Shown here in pieces: positions 25,619 to 34,080 of a stretch of DNA of 64,000 bases. Numbering within the stretch: position 1 is the first letter of the stretch; each line of letters opens with the position of its first letter. The notes under the pieces were generated by a model. That model did not search any database. It saw only the letters and a program-made list of their open reading frames with translations, and had not been told where the DNA came from. Both the position numbers and the translations under genes were made by a program. This DNA comes from Aureitalea sp. L0-47 (GTDB lineage: Bacteria > Bacteroidota > Bacteroidia > Flavobacteriales > Flavobacteriaceae): assembly GCF_026126405.1 (NCBI RefSeq), contig NZ_JAFMTQ010000010.1:1-64000 (forward strand). The letters run 5' to 3'.

Positions 25619-26926
25619 ATGAAGACGATCGACAGCATACCGACAGGGAAAATATCTCGCGCCAGTAAATTGGTGAAGACGGGAGTGAAAGTAGGAGGGA
25701 ACTACCTCAAGTACTATGGCGAGAAACTGGTAAATCCGGAAACTACCAAAGAAAAACTGAACGAGAACAATGCTGCGGATATATACGACGGCTTAAAAAG
25801 TCTTAAAGGTAGTGCGCTTAAGGTCGCCCAGATGCTCAGCATGGAGAAAAACATTATGCCGAAAGCCTATGTGGAGAAATTCTCACTGGCGCAGTTTAGT
25901 GTTCCTCCACTATCGGCCCCTTTGGTGAATAAGACCTTCAAAAGATATTTTGGATTAGAGCCAAACGATTTGTACGATTGGTTCGAATCACATTCTGTTG
26001 CCGCGGCAAGTATCGGACAGGTTCACAGGGCTCAAAAAGACGGGAAGGACCTTGCCGTAAAGATCCAGTATCCCGGAGTAGCCGATAGCATTAGCAGTGA
26101 CCTGGCCCTGGTGAAGCCGGTGGCTATCAAGATGTTTAATCTGAAAGGTAAAGACTCGGAAAAATTCTTCAAGGAGATAGAAGGTAAATTGCTGGAGGAA
26201 ACAGATTATGAACTGGAGATAGAGCAGAGCGAATTTATTTCAAAAGCCTGCAGCACTATAGAAAATCTTGACTTCCCGGGGTACTACCCGGAATTGTCCA
26301 ACGGTCGCATCATTACTATGGACTGGATGGAGGGTGATCACCTTTCGGAGTTTGTTTCCTATAATACGGATAGAGAGTTGGCAAACAAGATCGGACAGGC
26401 ACTTTGGGATTTCTATATGTACCAAATGCACGAATTGAAACAGGTTCATGCCGACCCACATCCTGGTAACTTTCTAATTTCTGAAGAAGGGAAGCTTATA
26501 GCTATTGACTTCGGCTGCGTAAAGAAAGTACCCAATGAATTTTATACGCCCTATTTTGAATTGGCCGAACCGGAAAATATCAACGATCCGGAGATCTTCA
26601 GAAAGAAACTATACGAATTAGAAATTCTGCGTGAGGATGATACCGAAAAAGAAATTGCCTTCTTCTCGGAATTGTTCTACGAAATGCTAAGCTTATTTAC
26701 TCAGCCTTTCCACAGCGAGATCTTTGATTTTTCAGACGAGGTCTTCTTTGGGAAGATAGCCGCGCTTAGTGACAAATATTCCAAAGACACTGAGATAAGG
26801 AAAATGAACGGAAATCGCGGTTCAAAACATTTCCTATATATAAACAGGACGTTTTTCGGACTGTACAACTTGTTAAATGATCTTAAGGCCAAGGTGACGA
26901 TCAATAACTACCGAAGCTTTAAGTAA
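25619..26926 (+). CDS. ABC1/AarF/UbiB-family atypical kinase
   Basis: 435 residues. The ABC1 signature is complete: KxGQ-like motif as LKGSALKVAQMLSMEK, an Ala-rich nucleotide loop SVAAASIGQVHRA in place of the glycine-rich loop, the lysine in LAVKIQYPGV, a catalytic region VHADPHPGNF (HxDPHxGN) and the metal-binding Asp in LIAIDFGCVKK. Relatives (UbiB, COQ8, AarF) support isoprenoid quinone synthesis or lipid homeostasis by ATPase or kinase activity. It follows the TetR gene without a gap. It has no C-terminal membrane helices, unlike UbiB. Exact client unknown. Confidence 0.9.
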   Translation: MKTIDSIPTGKISRASKLVKTGVKVGGNYLKYYGEKLVNPETTKEKLNENNAADIYDGLKSLKGSALKVAQMLSMEKNIMPKAYVEKFSLAQFSVPPLSAPLVNKTFKRYFGLEPNDLYDWFESHSVAAASIGQVHRAQKDGKDLAVKIQYPGVADSISSDLALVKPVAIKMFNLKGKDSEKFFKEIEGKLLEETDYELEIEQSEFISKACSTIENLDFPGYYPELSNGRIITMDWMEGDHLSEFVSYNTDRELANKIGQALWDFYMYQMHELKQVHADPHPGNFLISEEGKLIAIDFGCVKKVPNEFYTPYFELAEPENINDPEIFRKKLYELEILREDDTEKEIAFFSELFYEMLSLFTQPFHSEIFDFSDEVFFGKIAALSDKYSKDTEIRKMNGNRGSKHFLYINRTFFGLYNLLNDLKAKVTINNYRSFK

Positions 26927-26928
26927 TA

Positions 26929-26947
26929 TTTAACAAACTTTGTTTAA
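26929..26947. promoter_or_regulatory. Inverted repeat after the kinase gene, resembling the upstream operator
   Basis: TTTAACAAA-C-TTTGTTTAA, containing the perfect palindrome AACAAA-C-TTTGTT (26932-26944). The half-sites are those of the palindrome upstream of the TetR gene but in the opposite order. A further half-site TTAAACAAA follows at about 26964-26972. It begins 3 nt after the kinase stop. Confidence 0.45.
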
Positions 26948-26978
26948 TTATTGGCAAAAAATATTAAACAAAATGATG

Positions 26979-27099
26979 TATCTTTACATTATAAAAGGTG
27001 GGATAGTCTATTTGCTATGAAAAAGTAACTATTTATCTTTTATTTTATTGGTTAGGTTGTTTTAGAAAGGGCGCTTGAGGAAGCGCCCTTTCATTTTTT
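26979..27099 (+). ncRNA. Possible small transcript between operator-like repeat and terminator
   Basis: TATCTTTA at 26979-26986 resembles a -7 element, with a TTG at 26951-26953 (25-nt spacer, longer than usual). The region then runs about 80 nt to a strong terminator (27066-27099). The only start codon in it opens a three-residue frame, ATG AAA AAG TAA, at 27017-27028. It could be a small RNA or simply the 3' untranslated end of the kinase mRNA. Confidence 0.25.
27066..27099 (+). terminator. Strong intrinsic terminator after the kinase operon
   Basis: Perfect 11-bp stem AAAGGGCGCTT / AAGCGCCCTTT (27066-27076 and 27081-27091) with a GAGG loop, followed by CA and six T. The T-run touches the stop codon of the convergent S9 peptidase gene. 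Confidence 0.88.
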
Positions 27100-29548
27100 A
27101 CCGTTTCAATTGATCTTTAGTGACGATCGTTTTCTTGTTCTTCACATGTTCATCCAGCCAAACATCCTGTTCCCACAATAAGTGCAGTATACTCTCCTTA
27201 GCCCGGTAGCCGTGGCTCTCTTTCGGGAGCATCACCAGGCGTGCCGGAGCACCAAGTCCTTTCAGCGCATTGAAATATCGCTCACTCTGCAGCGGGTAGG
27301 TACCTGAATTATTATCGGCTTCCCCATGGACCAGTAGCAGTGGAGTTTTCATCTTATCGGCGTGCATAAAGGGAGACATGGTATAATAGGTTTCAGGCGA
27401 ATCCCAGTACGAACGCTGTTCGCTTTGGAATCCGAATGGTGTGAGCGTACGGTTATAAGCGCCGCTCCTGGCGATACCAGCCGCAAACAATTCCGAATGA
27501 CTTAGCAGGTTGGCAACCATGAAAGCTCCGTAACTATGTCCGCCAACCGCAACCCGGTTCCTGTCGATATACCCCAATTTATCAACTGCATCTATCGCCG
27601 CTTTGGCATTTCCCACAAGCTGGGCTCGGAAGGAGTCGTTTGGTTCTTCATCTCCTTCACCCACAATAGGGAAGGCTGCATCGTCTAGTACCACATAGCC
27701 CTGGGTTACCCAATAGATCGGACTTCCCCAGTAGGGGTAAATAAATTCGTTGGGGTTGCTCGTACTTTGTGAAGCGCTGCTCTTATCCTTGTATTCTCGT
27801 GGGTACGCCCATAGGATCATCGGCATTTTTTCTTTATTGGCCTTGTCGTATCCTACCGGAAGATATAGAGTACCTTCCAGGTCCAGTCCGTCGTCGCGCT
27901 TGTACGAAATCACTTCTTTATGAACATCGGCAAGACTTTTAAAAGGATTCTCGAAGGAAGTCACCGGTGTGAGTTTATCCTTTTTGTAAATATTTCTGAA
28001 ATAAAAATTGGGATATTCACTCTTGGATTCGATCCTGACAAGGATCTTTCCTTGCTTCATATCGATTGCTGAATTGAGGTTTTCAAGCTTATCGGTATAC
28101 TTTGATTGATAGATCCTCGAAGTCTTTCCTGTCTTCAAATCATACGAATCGATAAAAGGAAACTGTCCGTTCTCGGTATATCCATCACCCATGAGATACG
28201 CCAGGTTCTTATTCATATCGAGTACATATCGCCCGAATTCATTTCTTTTGGTCACAAAATCCCCGGGATCGCTGTAACGGTCCTGGTAGTTTCTATCGGA
28301 AATTACCTTGGGAGCTATGGATGTATTCGAAGGATTGAAGATATAGGTCTTTGTATTTCGTGTATTCCACCAGCGATCGTAGGCAATTGCGATTGATTCA
28401 TTCCCCCAGTTAATACCTGAGAACCGCTGAACTGTTTTCAGAAGTAGTTGAGCTTCACCAGTGAATGGAGCTGCTACCTGGTAGACAGCATCTCGGTGAT
28501 CCACTTTGTTTTCGGGATCTCCTTTGTCCAAGGCTTGTGCCCAGTATAGGGTTGCGGGTTTATCGCTTCTCCATCCAGTACTTCGTTTCCCGGTTCTTGT
28601 TGCCATGAATCCCTTTGGCTGAACTTCGTTCAGTGGCACATCATTAAAGACCATCAGTTCCTTTCCCATCTTGTCGTAAACAATTTCTTTGAATGGGAAC
28701 CTGTAATAGGGAACGATGTAAGAGAAGGGTCTTTCTATCCTTGAGATAAGGATATAATTCCCGTCCGGAGAGAAACGGATACTTCGGTACATGGCTGCCG
28801 GGAGGAAGTCGGTAATATTTCCTCCAATGCTAACTTTTTTTATTTCTGAAAGCGCCAGTTGTTCGAAATTCGCTTCATCATTCGGATTTTTCAGCAGATC
28901 CTGGTAAGTGCGGTTTTGCGCCTTTTGTCCGTCACTGGTTGAAACTGTTGGTCCTTCCGGAATTGCTTCAGCAGTATTGATCAATTCTTTTCGGTTTGAA
29001 GGCAGCATTTTTACCAGTATGGCGTTGTTATCCCCAAACCATGTGATAGCGCTTCTCAAATTTGCGTTCACACTGGCAGGAGTTAGTTTCTTAACGGTGG
29101 CGTTCTCGATATCCAATATCCACACTTCGGCACCTTCCGAAGTAGTATTCAAACAGGCCACCATCTTTTCGTTTGGCGAAATACTAAAATTCGACAACCT
29201 GGGCGTAGCTGGTAGTCCCGAAACCTGTGTGGCCTCCTTGTCGCTTGCTTTTTTTACTTTGATGTTCTTATAATAATTGGTCCGGCTGCCAATATTGGTC
29301 TTAGGGTTGATCCTCAACCCGCCTAACCGCAGTTCCGGTTCCGAAAGTTCCGCGATGGATTTAAATGCATCACGGTATAACAACACTACATTCTCACCTT
29401 TAGAATCGATGAGAACAGTTGGCGCCAGGGGTGCATCTACCAGGTTAAGTATCTCGGTTGGAGGTTTCTGATAGGTTAATTTTTCCTGGGCGATCAGGCC
29501 TCCCGAAAAGACGACAAAGGCCACAAAACAAGCAATTATTTTCTTCAT
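27098..29548 (-). CDS. Secreted S9-family serine peptidase (prolyl oligopeptidase type)
   Basis: 816 residues with a signal peptide (MKKIIACFVAFVVFSGGLIAQ). The N-terminal two thirds are a beta-propeller-like region with repeated SPDG/SPNE blades. The C-terminal alpha/beta hydrolase domain contains the catalytic triad: Ser672 in GGHSYGAF, Asp745 in VHGEADNN and His779 in KESHGYR. The family removes dipeptides or cuts after Glu or Pro in oligopeptides; the closest look is the bacterial/plant glutamyl-endopeptidase type, as the triad spacing and propeller resemble it. It acts in the periplasm or outside. It is convergent with the kinase operon and divergent from the FabH-like gene. Confidence 0.92.
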   Translation of the reverse strand: MKKIIACFVAFVVFSGGLIAQEKLTYQKPPTEILNLVDAPLAPTVLIDSKGENVVLLYRDAFKSIAELSEPELRLGGLRINPKTNIGSRTNYYKNIKVKKASDKEATQVSGLPATPRLSNFSISPNEKMVACLNTTSEGAEVWILDIENATVKKLTPASVNANLRSAITWFGDNNAILVKMLPSNRKELINTAEAIPEGPTVSTSDGQKAQNRTYQDLLKNPNDEANFEQLALSEIKKVSIGGNITDFLPAAMYRSIRFSPDGNYILISRIERPFSYIVPYYRFPFKEIVYDKMGKELMVFNDVPLNEVQPKGFMATRTGKRSTGWRSDKPATLYWAQALDKGDPENKVDHRDAVYQVAAPFTGEAQLLLKTVQRFSGINWGNESIAIAYDRWWNTRNTKTYIFNPSNTSIAPKVISDRNYQDRYSDPGDFVTKRNEFGRYVLDMNKNLAYLMGDGYTENGQFPFIDSYDLKTGKTSRIYQSKYTDKLENLNSAIDMKQGKILVRIESKSEYPNFYFRNIYKKDKLTPVTSFENPFKSLADVHKEVISYKRDDGLDLEGTLYLPVGYDKANKEKMPMILWAYPREYKDKSSASQSTSNPNEFIYPYWGSPIYWVTQGYVVLDDAAFPIVGEGDEEPNDSFRAQLVGNAKAAIDAVDKLGYIDRNRVAVGGHSYGAFMVANLLSHSELFAAGIARSGAYNRTLTPFGFQSEQRSYWDSPETYYTMSPFMHADKMKTPLLLVHGEADNNSGTYPLQSERYFNALKGLGAPARLVMLPKESHGYRAKESILHLLWEQDVWLDEHVKNKKTIVTKDQLKR

Positions 29549-29665
29549 AATCTGGATGTCAAAGTTTGCATGAAGATACGGAAAATGTAGGGTAAAATCA
29601 TACCTGATATTATGCGTGCATACTATATTATTCCGATTTTACTTTACCCGAATAAGATGAATACC

Positions 29666-29673
29666 TATCTTTC
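29666..29673 (+). promoter_or_regulatory. -7-like element for the FabH-like gene
   Basis: TATCTTTC resembles TAnnTTTG, 23 nt before ATG 29697. A TTTA at 29643-29646 is 19 nt upstream, in the -33 position. The surrounding ATACCTATCTTT string is repeated at the pyrG promoter. Confidence 0.45.
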
Positions 29674-29696
29674 CCCTTGGTATAAAAAAAATTTGA

Positions 29697-30704
29697 ATGT
29701 ATACATCCAGAATTTCAGGTTTGGGGTCTTATGTACCCGAGAATATTGTAACAAATGACGATCTTTCCAAGTTAATGGATACCAATGATGAGTGGATCCA
29801 GGAGAGAACAGGAATCAAGGAACGTCGTCACATTAAGAAAGGCGATGGTAATACTACTTCGGTAATGGCCGTGAAAGCCTCCGAAATTGCCCTTGAAAGA
29901 GCAGGATTAACTCCCAAGGATATCGAGATGATCGTTTTTGCCACCCTGAGTCCGGATATGTATTTTCCCGGTGGTGGAGTGGAAGTTCAGGAAATGATGG
30001 GAATGGACACTGTTCCGGCGCTGGACGTAAGAAACCAATGCAGTGGTTTTGTTTATGCTATTTCGGTGGCGGATCAATTCATTAAAACAGGGATGTATAA
30101 GAATATCCTGGTTATAGGAAGTGAACACCACAGTGGCGGATTGGATTATACCACTCGCGGTAGAAATGTGTCTGTGATCTTTGGGGACGGGGCTGGCGCC
30201 GCAGTTCTCACTAGAAATGAGACAGGCAGAGGAGGAATACTTTCCACTCATCTGCACAGTGAAGGGAAACACAAGGATGAACTTGCATTACCAGGACCTA
30301 GCACCAGTTATTGGGTTCCCGAGATAATAGAAAAGAATCCCCAGGAAAACATACCTTATTATCCGTACATGAACGGGCAATTTGTATTCAAACATGCCAT
30401 TGTTCGCTTTAGCGAGGTGATCAAGGAGGGGTTACAGGCAAATAACCTAACGACTTCGGATATCGATATGCTCATACCTCACCAGGCGAATTTGAGGATA
30501 TCTCAATTCATTCAGAGGAAATTAAAACTAGGTGATGAGAATGTCTACAATAACATACAACGTTACGGAAACACCACCGCAGCTTCTATCCCTATCGCGC
30601 TTACCGAAGCCTGGGAAGAAGGTAAGATCAAGGAAGGTGACCTCGTGGTATTGGCGGCTTTTGGAAGTGGCTTTACCTGGGGTAGTGCAATGATCCGCTG
30701 GTAG
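29697..30704 (+). CDS. 3-oxoacyl-ACP synthase III family protein (FabH-like)
   Basis: 335 residues. The FabH triad is present: Cys115 in NQCSGF, His262 in PHQANLRI and Asn292 in YGNTTAASIP. The N-terminus RISGLGSYVPENIVTN and the DEWIQERTGIKERR segment are typical, as is the C-terminal AAFGSGFTWGSAMIRW. FabH enzymes start fatty-acid chains by condensing acyl-CoA with malonyl-ACP; iso-branched starters are normal in this phylum. This gene stands alone rather than beside plsX or fab genes, and the IIEKNPQENIPYYPYMNGQ insertion is longer than in E. coli FabH, so it may be a paralog with another acyl substrate. A terminator follows. Confidence 0.9.
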   Translation: MYTSRISGLGSYVPENIVTNDDLSKLMDTNDEWIQERTGIKERRHIKKGDGNTTSVMAVKASEIALERAGLTPKDIEMIVFATLSPDMYFPGGGVEVQEMMGMDTVPALDVRNQCSGFVYAISVADQFIKTGMYKNILVIGSEHHSGGLDYTTRGRNVSVIFGDGAGAAVLTRNETGRGGILSTHLHSEGKHKDELALPGPSTSYWVPEIIEKNPQENIPYYPYMNGQFVFKHAIVRFSEVIKEGLQANNLTTSDIDMLIPHQANLRISQFIQRKLKLGDENVYNNIQRYGNTTAASIPIALTEAWEEGKIKEGDLVVLAAFGSGFTWGSAMIRW

Positions 30705-30724
30705 ACCTGAAGATATAATCAATG

Positions 30725-30756
30725 AAAAAGCCAACTGTGTGAGCAGTTGGCTTTTT
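30725..30756 (+). terminator. Intrinsic terminator after the FabH-like gene
   Basis: 13-bp stem AAAAAGCCAACTG / CAGTTGGCTTTTT with loop TGTGAG, 20 nt after the stop. The A-rich and T-rich ends would allow it to work on either strand. Confidence 0.85.
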
Positions 30757-30916
30757 ATATGTACCTGATAAATTTATTATTGTTGAACGGCTAATTCAAA
30801 TAAATTATAAAACTCTGTTTAAGCAGGTATATAATAGTAGACTAAAAAACTATGCCAAATGTTGCATGGCGCTATCGATTTTAACGCAATTATAACATAT
30901 CTAAGCAGTTAACCGA

Positions 30917-33358
30917 TTAAAATATACCACCGCTCCCTGATTTCTCATCATTATCACGACGCTTTCTTGATTTAGCACGGTATTTTCCACCACCAAATCG
31001 ATATGATAATCCTACAAAAATTGTATTGCTTTCCCAGTTGAAAGCACCTACCTGGGCAAACGGTCTCTGTCCGTCGAACTGGAATTGCATGGTGTCAAAA
31101 ATATCATTGTAATTCACACTAAAGGTTCCACGTCCTTCCCAAAGGTTGTATCGTGCCCCTATATTTACAAAGTACATGGGTTCTACTTCGAACTGTAGTC
31201 CTCGATTTTGCCCTCTGTAAAATCCAAAGGCCGAGAATGTGAGGTTCTTAGTAGCCTTAAAGTTGTTGAACATTCTCAAGTTCCACGCTGTGTTATCTAC
31301 TTCTACCACTTCCTGAAAAATATCATTTACGGTTGGGTTATCCCCGGGATTGTTTAAGGATTCGGTAATACCCTTCTGAGTTTGCGTGTACAAGTCAAAA
31401 CTGAAATTGAAATTCCACCAATTGGTTGGCCTGTAATTCGAAGATAATTCAATACCGTAAGCATCGGTGTTGTCGAAGTTATCAAAGGTAAGGATCACCT
31501 TGCTGAGGTCGGTGCGATCTACGAAGACAGCTCTGTTGATCTCATCTTCAATAGCCCTGTAAAATACACCGCCGGTGATACTACCTTTTTTAAGGTTTTT
31601 AGTATAGTTAAATTCGATAGAATTTGTAAACTGTGGTTCCAGTTGTGTGTTTCCGAAGGAGGAAATCAGCGGCGTACTCCACTCCCTGATAGGATTCACC
31701 TGGCTAAGGCCCGGACGGTCCACGCGGCGACTGTAACTCACCTGGAATTGATTTGATTCTGAAGGAGTGTAGGTTACGAAAGCCGAAGGGTAAAGTTGGA
31801 TGTAATCGTTGGTAAATGAACGTACAGCATTGGTGTCTGCCTTTACTTCAACAGTCTCGAAACGTGCACCAAGCTGAACGCTCCATTTGTCAAAACTCTT
31901 TCCGTAGGTCACGTAAGCAGAGTAAATATCCCGCTTGTAGTCGAAATCCGTACTAGGAGTTGGTATCAGTTCTCCCTGTGAATTGAAGCTCTGCCCTGTG
32001 GAATTGTATAACAGCTCGGTTTCAAATAACCTTGCTTCAGCTCCTATTTCGAGCTTAGTGCTTTCGTTTAACGGATTTACATAGTCGAGATTAACCGTAA
32101 GGCGCTCCCGGTCTGTATCTACAAAATCCATGTAGTCATTGATGAGCGAGGCTCCTGTAAATTCGAAAAGTGCTTCTTCCTCACCGTTAAAGGCGTTAAA
32201 ATCTGCTTCCAACTCAATATTGTGACCTTCCTTGTCGAAGTCCAGTTTGTAGTTGAAATTATACTGAGAAGAAAGGTTGTCTCTTGCCTGGAGGAAGTCT
32301 TGCATCTGATCGAACATTGGATCATCGTAAAATAAAATGTCGGTCACGCCATCCGTACTGCCATCGAAGAAATTCTGGTTGGTAAAGAAAGACAAGGTGT
32401 GATTATCGTTAAGATAAAAGTCCATACCAACCTTTACTAAGTTGGATCTCGAATCGTCCAGGAATTCAAACAGTTGTTCCGAGTTGTCATCCGGTCGAAA
32501 AATGTTACCGAAATTCTCGTTTTTTGAACTGTTATGCCCCCAGTTTCCGAAAAGGTTGATCTTACCATTACGGTAATTCATATCAATATTACTATTGAAT
32601 TTGGCCTGTTCTTCGTAAGTGAGTCCTACGCTGGCATTTCCGTTAAACCCTATATTCACATTCTTGTGTAAGACAATATTGATAATACCACTCATGCCTT
32701 CCGGGTTGTATTTTGCTGAAGGGTTAGTGATTAGTTCTATTTGCTTTATGGACGTAGAAGGAATCTGTCTCAGTAGCTGAGCTACCGGAACGTTGGTTAG
32801 TTTCCCGTCTACCATGACACGAACGTTTTGGTTACCTCGAAGTGTTAGGGCCCCGGTTTGCTGGTCGACGTTAACCGAAGGTAAATTGTTCATGATGTCT
32901 GAGGCAGTGGGCCCAGCCGTCTGAAGATCTTTTCCAACCGTGATCACCTTTCGGTCCAACTTCTGCTGAATGGTAGATCTTTCAGCAACAACAGTTACCT
33001 CATCCAGGGCTGCAACATCCTCTTCCAGGAGAATACTGCCCATATCGATATTCCTATTTCCACGTTGAATTTCAATTTCAGAATTGAATGACTTATATCC
33101 TATGAATTGTATGGTCACCATACTCTTCCCCTCAGGAATATCTTCGATGGTGAAATTACCATAGTCATCGGTAACACCGCCGGTAATGATCTCTCCGTTA
33201 AGCTTCTTTACGGCAATTGTAACATAGGGAATGGGTTCTTGAAGATTTTTGTCGATCACTTTACCTGTGATCTTCCCTTTGATTTCAGAATCGGGATCGA
33301 TACCCGCATAAGAAAATACTCCTAGACATAGTGCTAGCACCAGAAATAACTGTTTCAT
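30917..33358 (-). CDS. TonB-dependent-receptor-type outer-membrane protein (OMP_b-brl_3 family)
   Basis: 813 residues with a signal peptide (MKQLFLVLALCLGVFSYAG). A carboxypeptidase-regulatory-like domain covers about 28-110 (GKITGKVIDKNLQEPIPYVTIAV, GVTDDYGNFTIEDIP). A plug domain follows (about 120-230: GPTASDIMNNLPSVNVDQQTGALTLRGNQNVRVMVDGKL). The rest is a beta-barrel ending in TIFVGLSYRFGGGKYRAKSRKRRDNDEKSGSGG. This is the OMP_b-brl_3 variant common in Bacteroidota, which often lacks a TonB box and has no SusD partner; none is next to it. The ligand is unknown. The upstream 362-nt gap contains a strong minus-strand hairpin. Confidence 0.88.
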   Translation of the reverse strand: MKQLFLVLALCLGVFSYAGIDPDSEIKGKITGKVIDKNLQEPIPYVTIAVKKLNGEIITGGVTDDYGNFTIEDIPEGKSMVTIQFIGYKSFNSEIEIQRGNRNIDMGSILLEEDVAALDEVTVVAERSTIQQKLDRKVITVGKDLQTAGPTASDIMNNLPSVNVDQQTGALTLRGNQNVRVMVDGKLTNVPVAQLLRQIPSTSIKQIELITNPSAKYNPEGMSGIINIVLHKNVNIGFNGNASVGLTYEEQAKFNSNIDMNYRNGKINLFGNWGHNSSKNENFGNIFRPDDNSEQLFEFLDDSRSNLVKVGMDFYLNDNHTLSFFTNQNFFDGSTDGVTDILFYDDPMFDQMQDFLQARDNLSSQYNFNYKLDFDKEGHNIELEADFNAFNGEEEALFEFTGASLINDYMDFVDTDRERLTVNLDYVNPLNESTKLEIGAEARLFETELLYNSTGQSFNSQGELIPTPSTDFDYKRDIYSAYVTYGKSFDKWSVQLGARFETVEVKADTNAVRSFTNDYIQLYPSAFVTYTPSESNQFQVSYSRRVDRPGLSQVNPIREWSTPLISSFGNTQLEPQFTNSIEFNYTKNLKKGSITGGVFYRAIEDEINRAVFVDRTDLSKVILTFDNFDNTDAYGIELSSNYRPTNWWNFNFSFDLYTQTQKGITESLNNPGDNPTVNDIFQEVVEVDNTAWNLRMFNNFKATKNLTFSAFGFYRGQNRGLQFEVEPMYFVNIGARYNLWEGRGTFSVNYNDIFDTMQFQFDGQRPFAQVGAFNWESNTIFVGLSYRFGGGKYRAKSRKRRDNDEKSGSGGIF

Positions 33359-33504
33359 CTTTTGATTGCGTTTGGTTGTTTGATTATTATTGGTTGTGTA
33401 TTGCTAAATACCTTGTATTACCTAATTAGCAATTACACGTTCCGGCGATTAATCGGAATGTTGTCCATAAGACGTTTGGGGAGAAAATGTGTTACAGAAA
33501 TAGC

Positions 33505-33586
33505 TCAATTTTTTTGTAAAAAAAACCAAGCCCCACGACTAGAACGCGGGGCTTGAAGCTTTACTGCTATTATTAACACTAACCAT
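33505..33586 (-). ncRNA. Orphan minus-strand hairpin-terminator with overlapping leader-like frames
   Basis: CAAGCCCC / GGGGCTTG (33527-33534 and 33548-33555) forms an 8-bp G/C-rich stem; on the minus strand it is followed by eight T, a textbook terminator. No minus-strand gene lies upstream of it (the next gene, at 33721, runs the other way), so it would end a short transcript starting in the 33.6-33.7 kb region. Two short minus-strand frames overlap it: ATG 33586 to TAG 33539 (15 residues), and GTG 33579 to TGA 33505 (24 residues, beginning VLIIAVKLQAP and continuing RSSRGAWFF). The rest of the 33359-33720 gap shows nothing else except the promoter at 33686. Confidence 0.5.
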
Positions 33587-33685
33587 CAACGTAAAATTTT
33601 CACAGTAAAGCGGAAATATTTCTATTCAATAGACGAAACCTTCAAAGCTTTGTTACACAACACCTGTTTTTTAACGTAGATTTAA

Positions 33686-33693
33686 TACTTTTG
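33686..33693 (+). promoter_or_regulatory. -7 element of the CoA-binding protein gene
   Basis: TACTTTTG matches TAnnTTTG and is followed by CACTG. It ends 27 nt before ATG 33721. Confidence 0.55.
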
Positions 33694-33720
33694 CACTGAT
33701 TTTAAAAACCAAATCACGCT

Positions 33721-34080
33721 ATGGAGAAAACACTAGTTATTGGTGCGACAACCAACCCAGATCGCTATTCACATATAGTTATTCATCGACTTAGAGACAA
33801 GGGATACCCGGTTCAGGCCATTGGTAAGAGTACAGGGACGATAGACGATGTGAAAATAGGAACCGAGAAGCTTCCGTATGAAGATATTCACACCGTAAGC
33901 CTATACCTCAATCCTAAACATCAACCGGAATATTACGATTATATCATTTCGCTAAATCCAAAACGAGTGATCTTTAATCCGGGGACAGAAAACCCTGAGT
34001 TTTCTAATCTATTGCTCGAAAACGGTATAGAAGTAGACGTTGCCTGCAGTATGGTTTTGCTAGCGTCTGATCAGTACTAG
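33721..34080 (+). CDS. CoA-binding domain protein (YccU-like)
   Basis: 119 residues: one Rossmann-type CoA-binding domain. The N-terminal strand and loop MEKTLVIGATTNPDRYSHIVIHRLRDKGYPV is characteristic of the small CoA-binding family related to succinyl-CoA ligase alpha, followed by HTVSLYLNPKHQPEYYDYIISLNPKRVIFNPGTENPE, the second signature. Family members bind CoA in vitro but the cellular role is not established as far as I know. The last 21 nt overlap the end of the convergent symporter gene. Confidence 0.88.
   Translation: MEKTLVIGATTNPDRYSHIVIHRLRDKGYPVQAIGKSTGTIDDVKIGTEKLPYEDIHTVSLYLNPKHQPEYYDYIISLNPKRVIFNPGTENPEFSNLLLENGIEVDVACSMVLLASDQY

Noticed and set aside
33362-33556. Plus-strand 64-codon frame upstream of the CoA-binding gene
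   Set aside because: Composition is low-complexity, it ends within the minus-strand hairpin and has no domain; judged non-coding.
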